From NCBI RefSeq assembly GCF_001427385.1, contig NZ_LMGJ01000034.1, forward strand, positions 86,910-150,909: 64,000 nucleotides of DNA. The letters are read 5' to 3'. Shown one piece after another: positions 42,021 to 50,848 of this stretch. Made by a program: the position numbers and the translations under genes. How positions within the stretch are numbered: the first letter of the stretch is position 1; the number at the start of each line of letters is the position of its first letter. The DNA comes from Mesorhizobium sp. Root157. Its GTDB lineage: Bacteria; Pseudomonadota; Alphaproteobacteria; Rhizobiales; Rhizobiaceae. The notes beneath the pieces were generated by a model. It was not told the origin of the DNA. It did no database searches and saw only the letters and a program-made list of their open reading frames with translations.

Positions 42021-42965
42021 TCAAGTCAGGTTGGGACTGGACTTGTTGTCGGCTGTTCCGGTTTCCATAGTGGGGTGAGGTTCGTCCAGGAAAGCCACGA
42101 TGCGGTCGCGGGCACGGCGTGCTTCCGGCATTCTGATCAGCGGCCAGACGTGGAACATGCCTTCCTCGTAAAACAGGTCGATCTCGACGCCGAGGGCACG
42201 CGCCCTCTCCACGAAAATCAGATTGTCGGGGCTTAGCAGATCGCGCGAACCGGTAAGCAGCAGCGTTCTGGGCAGCACTGAGAGATCGCCATAAAGTGGG
42301 CTGATGTGCCAGTCGCCGCGATCCATCCCGGCACCGTAAAGGCGGATCGCCTCGAGGCCGCCTGGAATACCCAGCCAAGGATCCGTTCGTTCGGCTTCGA
42401 ACACCTGCGGATTGGTGAGTGACATGTCGAGGCCCGGCGAAATCAGCACGTGGCGGCCTGGTGGCGGCAAACCTTCCTCGGCCATCATCATGGTTAGCAC
42501 CACAGCCATGTTGCCGCCGGCGGAATCGCCCATGAAGACGATGTCGCGCGCATCCGTTTCATGGAGCATGTCCCGGTAGACGTCGCCGACCATGCCGAAC
42601 ATGTCATGGAAATCGTGCTCAGGTGCGATCGGATAGATCGGCACCGTGATGCCGAAGCCAAGTCGATCCGCCATCTCAGCAATAAAATCCCAATGATAGG
42701 CCGTGATTTCAAAGACATAGGCACCGCCGTGCATATAGAGAATCCGCCTGGAAATCTCTGCGCGCGGTGCGATCTCATAAACAGGGAAACCGGCGACTTC
42801 ATGGGTCGTAGTGTCGAAACGCGAGGTTATTGAGGTCGGCGGCTGGTGGCTCTGCTTCTTCCTGGCGTGCGCGATCCATTGGTGCATGGCCTCCGGACTC
42901 GAGAAGGCCTTCTTGCGGCTGAGTTTCAGAACAAGCGCAATGATGCGGCTTTTCAGACTGGGCAT
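42021..42965 (-). CDS. Alpha/beta hydrolase of the HSL esterase family
   Basis: A 314-residue esterase/lipase. LYMHGGAYVFEI is the oxyanion-hole HGG motif; VFMGDSAGGNMAVVL holds the nucleophile serine (GDSAGG); LLLTGSRDLLSPDN has the acid Asp; EGMFHVWPL has the catalytic His. These together define the bacterial hormone-sensitive lipase group (acetyl or short-chain ester hydrolases). ATG 42965 was chosen; an in-frame TTG at 43037 gives a longer protein without a convincing RBS. It is co-oriented with the corrinoid operon but separated by 125 bp from the RamA-like gene. Confidence 0.88.
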   Translation of the reverse strand: MPSLKSRIIALVLKLSRKKAFSSPEAMHQWIAHARKKQSHQPPTSITSRFDTTTHEVAGFPVYEIAPRAEISRRILYMHGGAYVFEITAYHWDFIAEMADRLGFGITVPIYPIAPEHDFHDMFGMVGDVYRDMLHETDARDIVFMGDSAGGNMAVVLTMMMAEEGLPPPGRHVLISPGLDMSLTNPQVFEAERTDPWLGIPGGLEAIRLYGAGMDRGDWHISPLYGDLSVLPRTLLLTGSRDLLSPDNLIFVERARALGVEIDLFYEEGMFHVWPLIRMPEARRARDRIVAFLDEPHPTMETGTADNKSSPNLT

Positions 42966-43090
42966 GACAGGCCACGCAAAATGGCAGGTTGCAACTTCCC
43001 CTCGAGCGAGAAATCGTGTCCGATCGAAAAAAGTCAATGCTGACGCCGCGCGAGGCTACGGCGTTCCAGCCGCAGCGCTCCTGTATGCTT

Positions 43091-45166
43091 CTATTCGCGT
43101 CCGCGGCGTGCCGCCCGTTCCTCTCGCGAACGCCGACGGGGTGCGGCACCTGAGTCCGTAGCGCCGCCGTCATCGGAAAGGTTCTTCTTCGGGGGCAGTT
43201 TGACGGCCAGCGACAGATGCGGGAAAGCATCCACCTTGTTTGGCAAGGCCATCGCGTCGATGAAGATCTGCTGGAAATGCGGTTCGAGCGCGGTTTCGAT
43301 CTTCTCGATACGGTGAACCTCGTCCTCGATCTCGCGGCGGTGATTGCGGTTCAAGAGCGCCATCAGGGCGCCTGTGCCGGAGGCGTTGCCGACGGCCTTG
43401 ACCTCGGCCAGGTCGCAATCGGGGATCAGGCCCAGCACCATGGCGTATTTCGGGTCGATGAAGGAGCCGAAAGCGCCAGCGAAACGGATGGTGTCGACAT
43501 GATCGACCTCCTGCTTTTCCATTAGCAGCTTGACGCCGGCATAGAGGGCAGCCTTGGCAAGCTGGATGGCGCGAACGTCCCGTTGGGTAATGACCAGCCG
43601 TGGTTCGCCGTCGCGCAACAGGTAGGAAAAAGTCCGCCCGTCCTGGAAAATGCGCGGCGATCTCGCATTCAGCGCTCCGTCGATCACGCCGTCTTCCGAG
43701 ATGATGCCGGACAGGTACATTTCCGCGATCACCTCGATGATCGCCGATCCGCAGATGCCGGTTACGCCGACGACGCCGGCAGCTTGCTCGAAGTCCGGTT
43801 CATCCGACCATTTGTCGACGCCGATGATACGAAACTTCGGTTCCAGCGTCTCGGGGTCGATACGTACGCGTTCGATTGCGCCGGGAGCAGCGCGCTGACC
43901 GCCTGAAATTTCCGCACCTTCAAAGGCGGGTCCGGTTGGAGACGATGCGGCGACGACGCGTTTTCGATTGCCGAGAATGATCTCGGCATTGGTGCCGACA
44001 TCGACGAGCAGCATCATGCTGTCCTGCCGGTACGGGCCTTCCGACAGCGTGGCGCCTGCCGCATCGGCACCGACATGGCCGGCGATGCAGGGTAGGGTGT
44101 AGAGGCGTGCGCCACGGTTTATGTCGATATCGAGGTCATGCGCCCAATATTGCAGGGCGCTTGACACGGCGAGCGCGAAAGGTGCCTGGCCAAGCTCTGT
44201 GGGATCGATGCCTAGGAACAGATGGTGCATAATCGGGTTGGCGACAAACACCGCGTCAAGGATGTCGTAGCGGCTGACGCCGCCTTCTTCACAGACCTTG
44301 CCGATAAGCGAGTTAACGGCTTCGCGGACGGCCACGGTCATTGCCTCGCGCCCGTCCGGATTCATCATCACGTAGGACACGCGGCTCATCAGATCTTCGC
44401 CAAAGCGGATCTGTGGGTTCGACGTGCCGGACGATGCGACGATGCGGCCGGAAAGCAGCGACACCAGATGCATGGCAATGGTGGTCGAACCGATGTCGCA
44501 GGCGATGCCGTACGCCTCGTTCTTCAAGCCCGGCCACATGGAGATGATGAACGGACGCGATATGTCCATGTCGCGGTGAATGGCGACGGTGACGCCCCAG
44601 TTCTCCTTGCGCAACATGCCCTGCACCTGCGGAATGAGATGCGGCGCGATCAGCGGGTCCTTCCAGCCCCAATCTTTTTCCAGCACGCGCTTGAGCCGAT
44701 CCAGATCGCCAAGAGGCTTGTGCATGTCGGGTTCCTCGACCTCGACATAACAGAGCTGGATTGCGGGATCGCGCTCGATATGGCGGTCCACGGCGGCCTT
44801 GCGCACCACCTGTGCGTTGATGACCGTATCCTGCGGCACGTCCACAACCAGATCGCCCTGGACGGTTGCGGAGCATGAAAGGCGGCGGCCCTCGGGCAAG
44901 CCGCGGATACGCTCGTAGCGCTCTTCCTTCGGGCCCTTGGGCGAAATGTGGTCGTTGGAGGAGACGATCTTGTGCTTGGCGAAATTGCCTTCCTGCACCT
45001 CGATCTGACAACGGCCGCAGGTGGCGCGTCCGCCGCATACGCTCTCGACATAGACGCCAAGTTGTCGGGCGGCGTCCAGCACCGGAGTACCAACCGGGAA
45101 GCGTCCACGCTTGCCGGAAGGCATGAACAGGATCAGTGGATCGGTGATGTTGGCGGGAGAGTTCAT
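43091..45166 (-). CDS. RamA-like ATP-dependent corrinoid reductive activase (ASKHA, DUF4445)
   Basis: A 691-residue protein. An N-terminal 2Fe-2S ferredoxin domain has Cys44, Cys50 and Cys53 (CGGRATCGRC) and Cys98 (LSCSATV). The C-terminal DUF4445/ASKHA domain has two ATPase-type motifs, ACDIGSTTIAMHLVSL and LLVDVGTNAEIILGN, and GAFGSFIDPKYA. The family reduces inactive Co(II) corrinoid to Co(I) with ATP; here the electron donor is a 2Fe-2S rather than the 4Fe-4S of methanogen RamA. The C-terminus is a basic tail (APRRRSREERAARRGRE). It follows the methyl-THF methyltransferase by 192 bp. Start M at 45166; an upstream in-frame start at 45190 adds eight residues. Confidence 0.9.
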   Translation of the reverse strand: MNSPANITDPLILFMPSGKRGRFPVGTPVLDAARQLGVYVESVCGGRATCGRCQIEVQEGNFAKHKIVSSNDHISPKGPKEERYERIRGLPEGRRLSCSATVQGDLVVDVPQDTVINAQVVRKAAVDRHIERDPAIQLCYVEVEEPDMHKPLGDLDRLKRVLEKDWGWKDPLIAPHLIPQVQGMLRKENWGVTVAIHRDMDISRPFIISMWPGLKNEAYGIACDIGSTTIAMHLVSLLSGRIVASSGTSNPQIRFGEDLMSRVSYVMMNPDGREAMTVAVREAVNSLIGKVCEEGGVSRYDILDAVFVANPIMHHLFLGIDPTELGQAPFALAVSSALQYWAHDLDIDINRGARLYTLPCIAGHVGADAAGATLSEGPYRQDSMMLLVDVGTNAEIILGNRKRVVAASSPTGPAFEGAEISGGQRAAPGAIERVRIDPETLEPKFRIIGVDKWSDEPDFEQAAGVVGVTGICGSAIIEVIAEMYLSGIISEDGVIDGALNARSPRIFQDGRTFSYLLRDGEPRLVITQRDVRAIQLAKAALYAGVKLLMEKQEVDHVDTIRFAGAFGSFIDPKYAMVLGLIPDCDLAEVKAVGNASGTGALMALLNRNHRREIEDEVHRIEKIETALEPHFQQIFIDAMALPNKVDAFPHLSLAVKLPPKKNLSDDGGATDSGAAPRRRSREERAARRGRE

Positions 45167-45358
45167 CTGAAAATCCCCTTCAGCCCACAAGCCGTTCTCC
45201 CTTCCAGGGAAAAGACCGGCGGTTGCGAGGTCGACGCATGTCCTGCGGCGTTGGAAACCAGCGAAAGTGGCAACGCTATCGAGGCTTGTTCCTTGAAAGG
45301 AAGATGCCCGACGGGCCAGAGAAGCGTATGCAGGAATGCAATCATTTCAGATGTCGGT

Positions 45359-46330
45359 TTAACCTCGCGCCATACGAGCTTCACGGCCGCCCCGACGGCG
45401 TCCGCCATTGTTGGAGCCGACCTCGCCGGGTGCCGAAACGGCGACCGGGGTGGGGGCAGCCTGTTCACCCGGCTTGTAGTCCTTGTAGGTCTTTATCCAG
45501 GCCATGCAATCCTTGTCGGTGCCGGCAAGCACATTGGCTGCGCGCACCGCCTCCATCTCCTGCGGGCGGACCGGATTCATGATCGCGGAAGTCATTCCCG
45601 CGCCGATCACCATCGGGATGAAGCCGGCATTGATGCCGTGGCGATGCGGCAGGCCGAAAGAGATGTTGGAGAGGCCGCAGGTGGTGTTGACCTTGAGTTC
45701 CTCGCGCAGCCGGCGCAGCAACGCGAACACCTGGCGGCCTGCATCGCCCAGCGCGCCGATCGGCATGACCAGGGGGTCGACGACGACGTCGTGGGCAGGA
45801 ATGCCATAGTCGGCGCAGCGCTGCACGATTTTTTTGGCGACAGCGAAACGGACATCCGGGTCCATCGAAATGCCGGTCTCGTCATTGGAGATGGCAACGA
45901 CAGGCACGTTGTATTTCTTGACCAGCGGCAGTATGGCCTCGAGCTTTTCTTCCTCGCCGGTGACGGAATTCACCAGCGGGCGACCCTTGGCGACCTTGAG
46001 TGCCGCCTCGATCGCAGCCGACACCGAGGAGTCGATCGACAACGGCAGGTCGACCAGATTTTGCACGATCTGCAGCGTCTGGACCAGCAGTGCCGGCTCG
46101 GTTTCATTCGGGTTGACTGCGGTCACACCGGCATTCACGTCGAGCATGGTGGCGCCGCAGGCAGCCTGCTCAAGCGCATCTCTCTTCACCGTTTCGAAAT
46201 TGCCTTCCATCATCTCGGCGGCCAACTTCTTGCGGCCGGTCGGATTGATGCGCTCGCCGATCACGCAGAAAGGCTGATCGAAACCGATGACGATTTCTCG
46301 GGTCGCAGAGGCGACGATCGTGCGGGTCAT
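45359..46330 (-). CDS. Methylcorrinoid:tetrahydrofolate methyltransferase (CmuB/MtrH/AcsE-type pterin-binding)
   Basis: A 323-residue pterin-binding TIM-barrel enzyme. GERINPTGRKKLAAEMMEGN is the pterin-site signature; TMLDVNAGV, PLSIDSS, VNSVTGEEEKL and AISNDETG follow in the family order. In acetogens and in Methylobacterium/Aminobacter chloromethane users (CmuB) such enzymes exchange methyl groups between a corrinoid protein and THF. The C-terminal tail NNGGRRRGGREARMARG (about 307-323) is extra to the barrel. A palindrome lies 17 nt upstream of ATG 46330. Confidence 0.9.
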   Translation of the reverse strand: MTRTIVASATREIVIGFDQPFCVIGERINPTGRKKLAAEMMEGNFETVKRDALEQAACGATMLDVNAGVTAVNPNETEPALLVQTLQIVQNLVDLPLSIDSSVSAAIEAALKVAKGRPLVNSVTGEEEKLEAILPLVKKYNVPVVAISNDETGISMDPDVRFAVAKKIVQRCADYGIPAHDVVVDPLVMPIGALGDAGRQVFALLRRLREELKVNTTCGLSNISFGLPHRHGINAGFIPMVIGAGMTSAIMNPVRPQEMEAVRAANVLAGTDKDCMAWIKTYKDYKPGEQAAPTPVAVSAPGEVGSNNGGRRRGGREARMARG

Positions 46331-46346
46331 GCAATCTCTCCGTTGT

Positions 46347-46368
46347 GATATAAAGAATTCTTTATATC
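46347..46368. promoter_or_regulatory. 22-bp perfect palindrome upstream of the methyl-THF methyltransferase
   Basis: GATATAAAGAA is followed directly by its exact reverse complement. It is 17 nt upstream of the ATG at 46330 and in the 73-bp gap after the MTHFR gene, so it marks an internal promoter/operator. A partial copy of the same element is upstream of the BHMT-like gene (60014-60035). ATATAAAGA-type sites are recalled for ArsR-family SAM/SAH-responsive SahR regulators; this identity is inferred. Confidence 0.75.
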
Positions 46369-46403
46369 GTTATCTGATATCGATCAAGCGTTCGGTCGCA
46401 TTT

Positions 46404-47495
46404 TCAGTGCGCGCTCTTGACCATGTCCACCTGGGTTTCGGTTAGGTCTTCGTTGAGTATTTGGTCCAGGCGGTCGGCAACCATACGGTCGTCGTCGCGT
46501 GCCTCGCGTTTCCAGGGTTGGCGCCCCTTGAGCACGCCGGATTCATCGACGATTTCGGCGACATATTCCTCCTGGCGGTAGGCCATCACATGGATGCCGG
46601 AGACGCCGGGAATTTCCTTCACCTCGTTGATGATGTCGATGCAGAGTTGCTTGCCTTCTTTCTTCTGGTCCTGAGCGCCCTCCAGCCGCTTGAGGACGGC
46701 GTCGGGAATGCGGATGCCGGGCACGTTGGAGCGGATCCATTTCGCCGTCTTGGCAGAGGCGAGGGGGCCGACGCCGCACAGGATGAAGACCTTTTCGGTA
46801 TAGCCGAGGTCGCGCACGCGCTGCATGTAGGTGCGAAACATCTGCACGTCGAAACAGTACTGGCTCTGAACGAACTGCGCGCCTGCCGCGATCTTCTTGC
46901 CCAGCCTGAACGGGCGAAAATCGTAAGGCGGGGCGAAAGGGTTGATGGCAGCGCCCAGGAACACTTGTGGCGGCGTCGTCAGCTTGCGGCCGGACAGGAA
47001 CTTGCCATTGTCGCGCATGATGCGCACTGTTTCGAGCAGCGACATGCAGTCGAGATCGAACACCGGCTTGGCTCCAGGCTGGTCGCCGGCCTGCACGCCG
47101 TCGCCAGTCAGGCACAGCATGTTGGCGACACCCATTGCCGCACCGCCCAGAACGTCGCCCTGAATGGCGATGCGGTTCTTGTCGCGGCAGGCGATCTGCA
47201 TGATCGGTGCATAGCCCATGCGGGTCAGAAGCGCGCAGATGCCGACCGAGGACATGTGGCAGTTGGCGCCGGAGGCGTCGACGGCATTGATGGCGTCGAC
47301 CCAGCCGTCGAAAATCCGGGCACGGTTGTAGACGTCTTCCGGATCTGCGCTGTCGGGCGGATTGAGTTCGGTGGTTACCGCAAACTCGCCTCGCCGCAGC
47401 ACGCGTTCCAGCCGCCCGAGCGATGTGTGGCCGGGCAAACGCTCCAGCGGCAGGTGAGGGCCGGCCGGGTTCTCATCGCGCTGATTGACGATCAT
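46404..47495 (-). CDS. Methylenetetrahydrofolate reductase (MTHFR), catabolic type
   Basis: A 363-residue FAD-dependent TIM-barrel protein. EFAVTTELNPPDSADPEDV is the N-terminal signature, NMLCLTGDG and GRKLTTPPQVFLGAAINPF follow, then GAQFVQSQYCFD (methylene-THF site) and GVGPLASAKTAKWIRSNVPGIRIPD. The catalytic Glu (TELN) and the Asp of LTGDG are present. In this locus it would oxidise methyl-THF to methylene-THF, the reverse of biosynthesis, as MetF2 does in chloromethane users. Residues 300-363 extend beyond the standard bacterial MetF. The stop overlaps nothing downstream; the start overlaps the MTHFR C-terminal partner gene's stop by 4 bp. Confidence 0.9.
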   Translation of the reverse strand: MIVNQRDENPAGPHLPLERLPGHTSLGRLERVLRRGEFAVTTELNPPDSADPEDVYNRARIFDGWVDAINAVDASGANCHMSSVGICALLTRMGYAPIMQIACRDKNRIAIQGDVLGGAAMGVANMLCLTGDGVQAGDQPGAKPVFDLDCMSLLETVRIMRDNGKFLSGRKLTTPPQVFLGAAINPFAPPYDFRPFRLGKKIAAGAQFVQSQYCFDVQMFRTYMQRVRDLGYTEKVFILCGVGPLASAKTAKWIRSNVPGIRIPDAVLKRLEGAQDQKKEGKQLCIDIINEVKEIPGVSGIHVMAYRQEEYVAEIVDESGVLKGRQPWKREARDDDRMVADRLDQILNEDLTETQVDMVKSAH

Positions 47496-48151
47496 GCCGA
47501 TGCCCCGGTGTTTGCAGCCTTTGCGGCCTCACGCGCCGCGGCAGCCTGTGCGGTTACGCGAAGCCAGGCGGAGGTTTCTCGCAGCGACTGATCCACGGGC
47601 TTTTGTACATCGAGAATCTTGTCACCATGCACCATCTGCCGGGAGCCCTCCCAGGCCTTGACCCACACGCAGGGCATATCAGGCTCGACCTCGCAATGGC
47701 CGTTGGCGCGCACACCGCCACATGGGCCGTTGCGCAATTGCTTGGGGCAGTTCATCGGGCATGACATGCCGGTGGAGGACAGAACGCACTGGCCGCACAT
47801 GCGGCAGTCAAACATGAAGCCCTTGACGCGCTTTTCGATGAACTTGACCGGTGCCTCGACGCGGCCGTAGCCGATGCTTTTCCACAACGGGTGCAGCGTC
47901 AGGAAGGCGTCGGCAAATTTCGCGTAGAACCATTCCAACAGCCGCGAATGCCGCACCGACCACAGCCTGACCGCAAAAGAACGCTGCACGCGCCGCTGCG
48001 GCGAGACATCGGACGGCTTGTAGTCCGTCTTCGGCGCGGCCATCTTGACCGCGGTCGCCTGCGTCACTCCGGGTGGAGCGTTAGGCGGCATGACCTGCGA
48101 ACCGTTCGCAGGTCCGGAAGCAGTCGTTGGGGTCGGCTGGGTCTCAGGCAT
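47492..48151 (-). CDS. MTHFR C-terminal zinc/iron-type domain protein
   Basis: A 219-residue protein. The N-terminal half is Pro/Thr/Ala-rich and likely disordered. The C-terminal half holds an 8-Cys cluster: DCRMCGQCVLSSTGMSCPMN then CPKQLRNGPCGGVRANGHCE, ending in a PDMPCVWVKAWE loop. This is the MTHFR_C domain, usually fused to or beside MTHFR in anaerobic C1 bacteria. It would carry electrons (Fe-S or Zn-bound) between MTHFR and a partner. Start ATG 48151 overlaps the upstream gene by 8 bp. Coupled to MTHFR by ATGA. Confidence 0.85.
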   Translation of the reverse strand: MPETQPTPTTASGPANGSQVMPPNAPPGVTQATAVKMAAPKTDYKPSDVSPQRRVQRSFAVRLWSVRHSRLLEWFYAKFADAFLTLHPLWKSIGYGRVEAPVKFIEKRVKGFMFDCRMCGQCVLSSTGMSCPMNCPKQLRNGPCGGVRANGHCEVEPDMPCVWVKAWEGSRQMVHGDKILDVQKPVDQSLRETSAWLRVTAQAAAAREAAKAANTGASA

Positions 48152-48446
48152 TTTCCTTGCCGCCAGAATTGACGAGGGCAACAAGCCTCGCCTTGTCGTA
48201 TTCAGTTTCCAGTCTTGCCATGGCCTGATCGGCCTCTGCGTCGAGGTCGTCACCAACCGGGATCGGGTTCGCCTTGCGCCAGTCTTCGAGGTAGTCGCTG
48301 CTGCCCTTGGCGCCGCTGCGCATGGCGCACATGTCGATAGCCTCGATGAAACGCAGCGGCAGTTCGCGCTTGGCGCTTTGCCGTCCCTTTTTCACGATGA
48401 CCTGGGCGGGGATGTCGCGCCAAAAGACAACGATGAGATCGGCCAT
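48144..48446 (-). CDS. "Virulence factor" family small protein (PF13769-type)
   Basis: A 100-residue protein of the Virulence_fact family: ADLIVVFWRDIPAQVIVKKG then AKRELPLRFIEAIDMCAMRSG. The family name is historical; no biochemical role is known. ATG 48446 is preceded by AAGGAG. It sits upstream of the MTHFR pair with overlapping genes, so it is transcribed with them and is a plausible accessory factor for the methyl-transfer path. Homologues near MttB/corrinoid genes in other alphaproteobacteria are recalled, not checked. Confidence 0.78.
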   Translation of the reverse strand: MADLIVVFWRDIPAQVIVKKGRQSAKRELPLRFIEAIDMCAMRSGAKGSSDYLEDWRKANPIPVGDDLDAEADQAMARLETEYDKARLVALVNSGGKENA

Positions 48447-48640
48447 GAATTCCAACTCCTTGCTTGTATGAGCATTGCCGTAAGCAGTACCGCCCCGCTT
48501 CTCATGGGACGACGCGTGTGCATTCAAAAACGACGCCTGAATGCGATGCAAATTGACACGGCTTCGTACAATGAAAAGCTACCGCGTGCGTTTCGTCAGC
48601 TTGGTCCACAGATAGTACGGACCAGGACGCCTTTTCCCGT

Positions 48641-49216
48641 TCAGCGCCGAAGTTCGATGATGTTGAGAACAGACTCATGAACGGGCTTCGGGAACTCGAT
48701 CCGCCAGCCGTTAGGACCGGTGCGGAACGCATAGCCGACCTGATCCATCTCGGCGTCGGCGCCGTAAGGCTTCACCGGATCGTCATTGTAATGCAGCGCG
48801 CCGAGATATATCGCGCGCTTGTCGCCGTCGTCGTAGAGGCGGCCGGTGGTGCGCTGCGATCCGGTCGTCTTTTTCAGCATCCAGCCGGAGCCGTCGTCGG
48901 ACACCTCACACTTGAACCAGTCATAGATGACGAGCGCGCCGAGGCCACCGGCCTTTATCGTGCGGCATTGCCACTTGCCGGTAAGATCTTGATCGGAAAA
49001 GGAAACGATCTTTCGGTCGAGAACCTTGCCGAGTTGCTTGACTTCCGCCGGGTCGCCGCCTTTGGCCTCCTGCAATGCGGCCTTGCGTGTCTCGCCGTAG
49101 TTTTCGAGCCGGGCCTTGTCTGCTGCCGTCATCAGTCTCTGGACCTCGCCATCGGCGAATGCGACCGATGCGGCAAGCGTTGCGGCCGCGGCAAGTACGA
49201 TCGCTGCAACCTTCAT
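48641..49216 (-). CDS. DUF4893-type exported protein
   Basis: A 191-residue secreted protein: signal peptide (MKVAAIVLAAAATLAASVAFA, cleavage before DGEV), then a domain with WQCRTIKAGGLGALVIYDWF and YLGALHYNDDPVKPYG, recognised as DUF4893, a periplasmic domain of unknown role in Rhizobiales. ATG 49216 was chosen because it starts the signal peptide. It is separated from the virulence-factor gene by 194 bp and from DUF1638 by 49 bp. Confidence 0.8.
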   Translation of the reverse strand: MKVAAIVLAAAATLAASVAFADGEVQRLMTAADKARLENYGETRKAALQEAKGGDPAEVKQLGKVLDRKIVSFSDQDLTGKWQCRTIKAGGLGALVIYDWFKCEVSDDGSGWMLKKTTGSQRTTGRLYDDGDKRAIYLGALHYNDDPVKPYGADAEMDQVGYAFRTGPNGWRIEFPKPVHESVLNIIELRR

Positions 49217-49265
49217 GAAATTCTCCCAGTGGCGGCAAGAGACAGGCGCGACCCCCAAGCCGGCA

Positions 49266-49898
49266 TTACACGACGGGAGCGGCGGCCCGCGCAAGCCCTG
49301 CTGTCAGGTCGCCATAGCCGGTCGGGCGGCGCTCATAGACGAGGCCGAGCAGTTCGGCGGCGCTTTCGGCGACCTTGTCCAGTTCCGGATCGTCGGTCTG
49401 GGCGAGATAGATCAGCTTCTCGTAGTTGCCGAAATAGTCCGCAATCAACTCCGGGTGCTTGTCGAGGCCGAGCGGCTTCATGAAGAAGGCGTCGAACTGG
49501 CGGCACAGGAAATCGGTCATGTAAAACGACATCATGTCGTCGCCGGCAATCTTCGCATAGGTTTCCATGCCTTGGTAGAAGGCAAAGCAATGCGGGCCGG
49601 CCATGCGTTCCACGCCGTGCTTCTCGCAGACGCGGTCGAGATGGCCGCCGGTGCCGCAGTCGGCATAACCGACGAAAATGTGCCGATAGCCTTGCGCCTT
49701 GGCGTCTACTATCGCCTTGTCCATCGCAGGCGCGATGCGATCCGGATAAAAGTGGAATTCAGCCGGCAGGCAGGTCAGTTCGAGGTGATCGAGGTGAAGT
49801 TGCTCTTTCACCGCCAGGATTTCGCGCGCCAGCATGCCACAGGCGATAACGAGCAGCCTTTCTTGCTTGCCAGACCCCTGATTTTGCTCCGTCGCCAT
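49266..49898 (-). CDS. DUF1638 protein of the corrinoid methyl-transfer locus
   Basis: A 210-residue cytosolic protein: LVIACGMLAREILAVKEQLH, LTCLPAEFHFYPDRIAPAMD, FVGYADCGTGGHLDRVCEKH, GPHCFAFYQGMETYA. The conserved cysteines and histidines are typical of DUF1638, which in methanogens and alphaproteobacteria lies beside methylamine-type corrinoid genes (recall). Its biochemical role is unknown; it could bind a metal, corrinoid or substrate. Start ATG 49898; the in-frame upstream codon at 50066 lies across the entericidin gene on the opposite strand. Confidence 0.85.
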   Translation of the reverse strand: MATEQNQGSGKQERLLVIACGMLAREILAVKEQLHLDHLELTCLPAEFHFYPDRIAPAMDKAIVDAKAQGYRHIFVGYADCGTGGHLDRVCEKHGVERMAGPHCFAFYQGMETYAKIAGDDMMSFYMTDFLCRQFDAFFMKPLGLDKHPELIADYFGNYEKLIYLAQTDDPELDKVAESAAELLGLVYERRPTGYGDLTAGLARAAAPVV

Positions 49899-49962
49899 GG
49901 AACCAGTCGAACCGGCTTTCGTTGCTAGAGGGTAAAACCGTCGAGAGAGGGAAGTCCCGTCC

Positions 49963-50097
49963 ATGAAACTGTCAAAACTAGCACCCATTGCCATTATCGC
50001 CTGTGCTCTGGCCCTTGCAGCTTGTGCAAATACCGTCCGTGGCGCCGGCAAGGACATCAACAACACCGCCGATGCGATCGAGGATTCCGTAAACTAG
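49963..50097 (+). CDS. ecnA: Entericidin-like small lipoprotein
   Basis: A 44-residue protein: MKLSKLAPIAIIACALALAA followed by CANTVRGAGKDINNTADAIE. LALAACAN is a lipobox with the lipidated Cys, and the NTVRGAGKDI segment matches the entericidin A/B family of small toxin/antitoxin-like lipoproteins. It lies on the plus strand between DUF1638 and the corrinoid protein, opposite to the operon. A weak purine-rich GAGAGGGAAG is upstream. Subtype A or B is not decidable. Confidence 0.8.
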   Translation: MKLSKLAPIAIIACALALAACANTVRGAGKDINNTADAIEDSVN

Positions 50098-50149
50098 AAC
50101 GCTGATCCAAGACCGGCAAGGCCGCGCTGCAAGGCGCTGCCTTCGTCGG

Positions 50150-50848
50150 TCAGGCGGTCGCGCGCAAATTGTGCTTGCGCTTCATGAAGTCCTTGGCGGT
50201 CTCGACGGCGACAGCGGCGTCGCGGCAATAGGCGTCGGCACCGACGGCCTTGCCGAACTCTTCATTGAGGGGCGCGCCGCCGACCATGACGACATAGTCG
50301 TCGCGAATACCCTTTTCCTTCATCGTGTCGATGACGACCTTCATGTAAGGCATGGTGGTGGTCAACAACGCCGACATGCCGAGGATGTCGGGCTGATGTT
50401 CCTCGATGGCCGCAAGATACTTGTCGACCGAATTGTTGATGCCGAGGTCGATAATGTCGAAGCCGGCGCCCTCCATCATCATGCCAACGAGGTTCTTGCC
50501 GATATCGTGGATGTCGCCCTTGACCGTGCCGATAACCATCTTGCCCTGCTTCGGCGCGCCGGTGGCGGCGAGCAGCGGGCGCAGGATATGCATGCCGGCC
50601 TTCATCGCGTTGGCCGAGAGCAACACCTCGGGCACGAACAGGATGCCGTCGCGGAAATCCTCGCCGACGATGCGCATGCCTTCCACCAGCGCTTCGGTCA
50701 GTACCTTGTAGGGTATCCAACCGCGCTCCAGCAGAATGTTGGTGCCTTCCTCGATTTCTTCCTTCAGACCGTCATAGAGATCGTCGTGCATCTGCTGCAC
50801 GAGTTCGTCGTCGGAAAGTTCGGAAAGGATGATCTCGTCATCGGCCAT
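50150..50848 (-). CDS. MttC-like corrinoid-binding protein
   Basis: A 232-residue cobalamin-binding methyl carrier. Residues 10-95 form the B12-binding helical cap (PF02607: LLERGWIPYKVLTEALVEGM). Residues 100-232 form the Rossmann B12-binding domain with GTVKGDIHDIGKNLVGMMME, in which His114 of DIHDIGK is the lower axial cobalt ligand. Partner of the MttB homologue: accepts methyl on Co(I). Start ATG 50848. It is divergent from mttB, sharing a 256-bp promoter region. First gene of the minus-strand corrinoid operon. Confidence 0.92.
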   Translation of the reverse strand: MADDEIILSELSDDELVQQMHDDLYDGLKEEIEEGTNILLERGWIPYKVLTEALVEGMRIVGEDFRDGILFVPEVLLSANAMKAGMHILRPLLAATGAPKQGKMVIGTVKGDIHDIGKNLVGMMMEGAGFDIIDLGINNSVDKYLAAIEEHQPDILGMSALLTTTMPYMKVVIDTMKEKGIRDDYVVMVGGAPLNEEFGKAVGADAYCRDAAVAVETAKDFMKRKHNLRATA

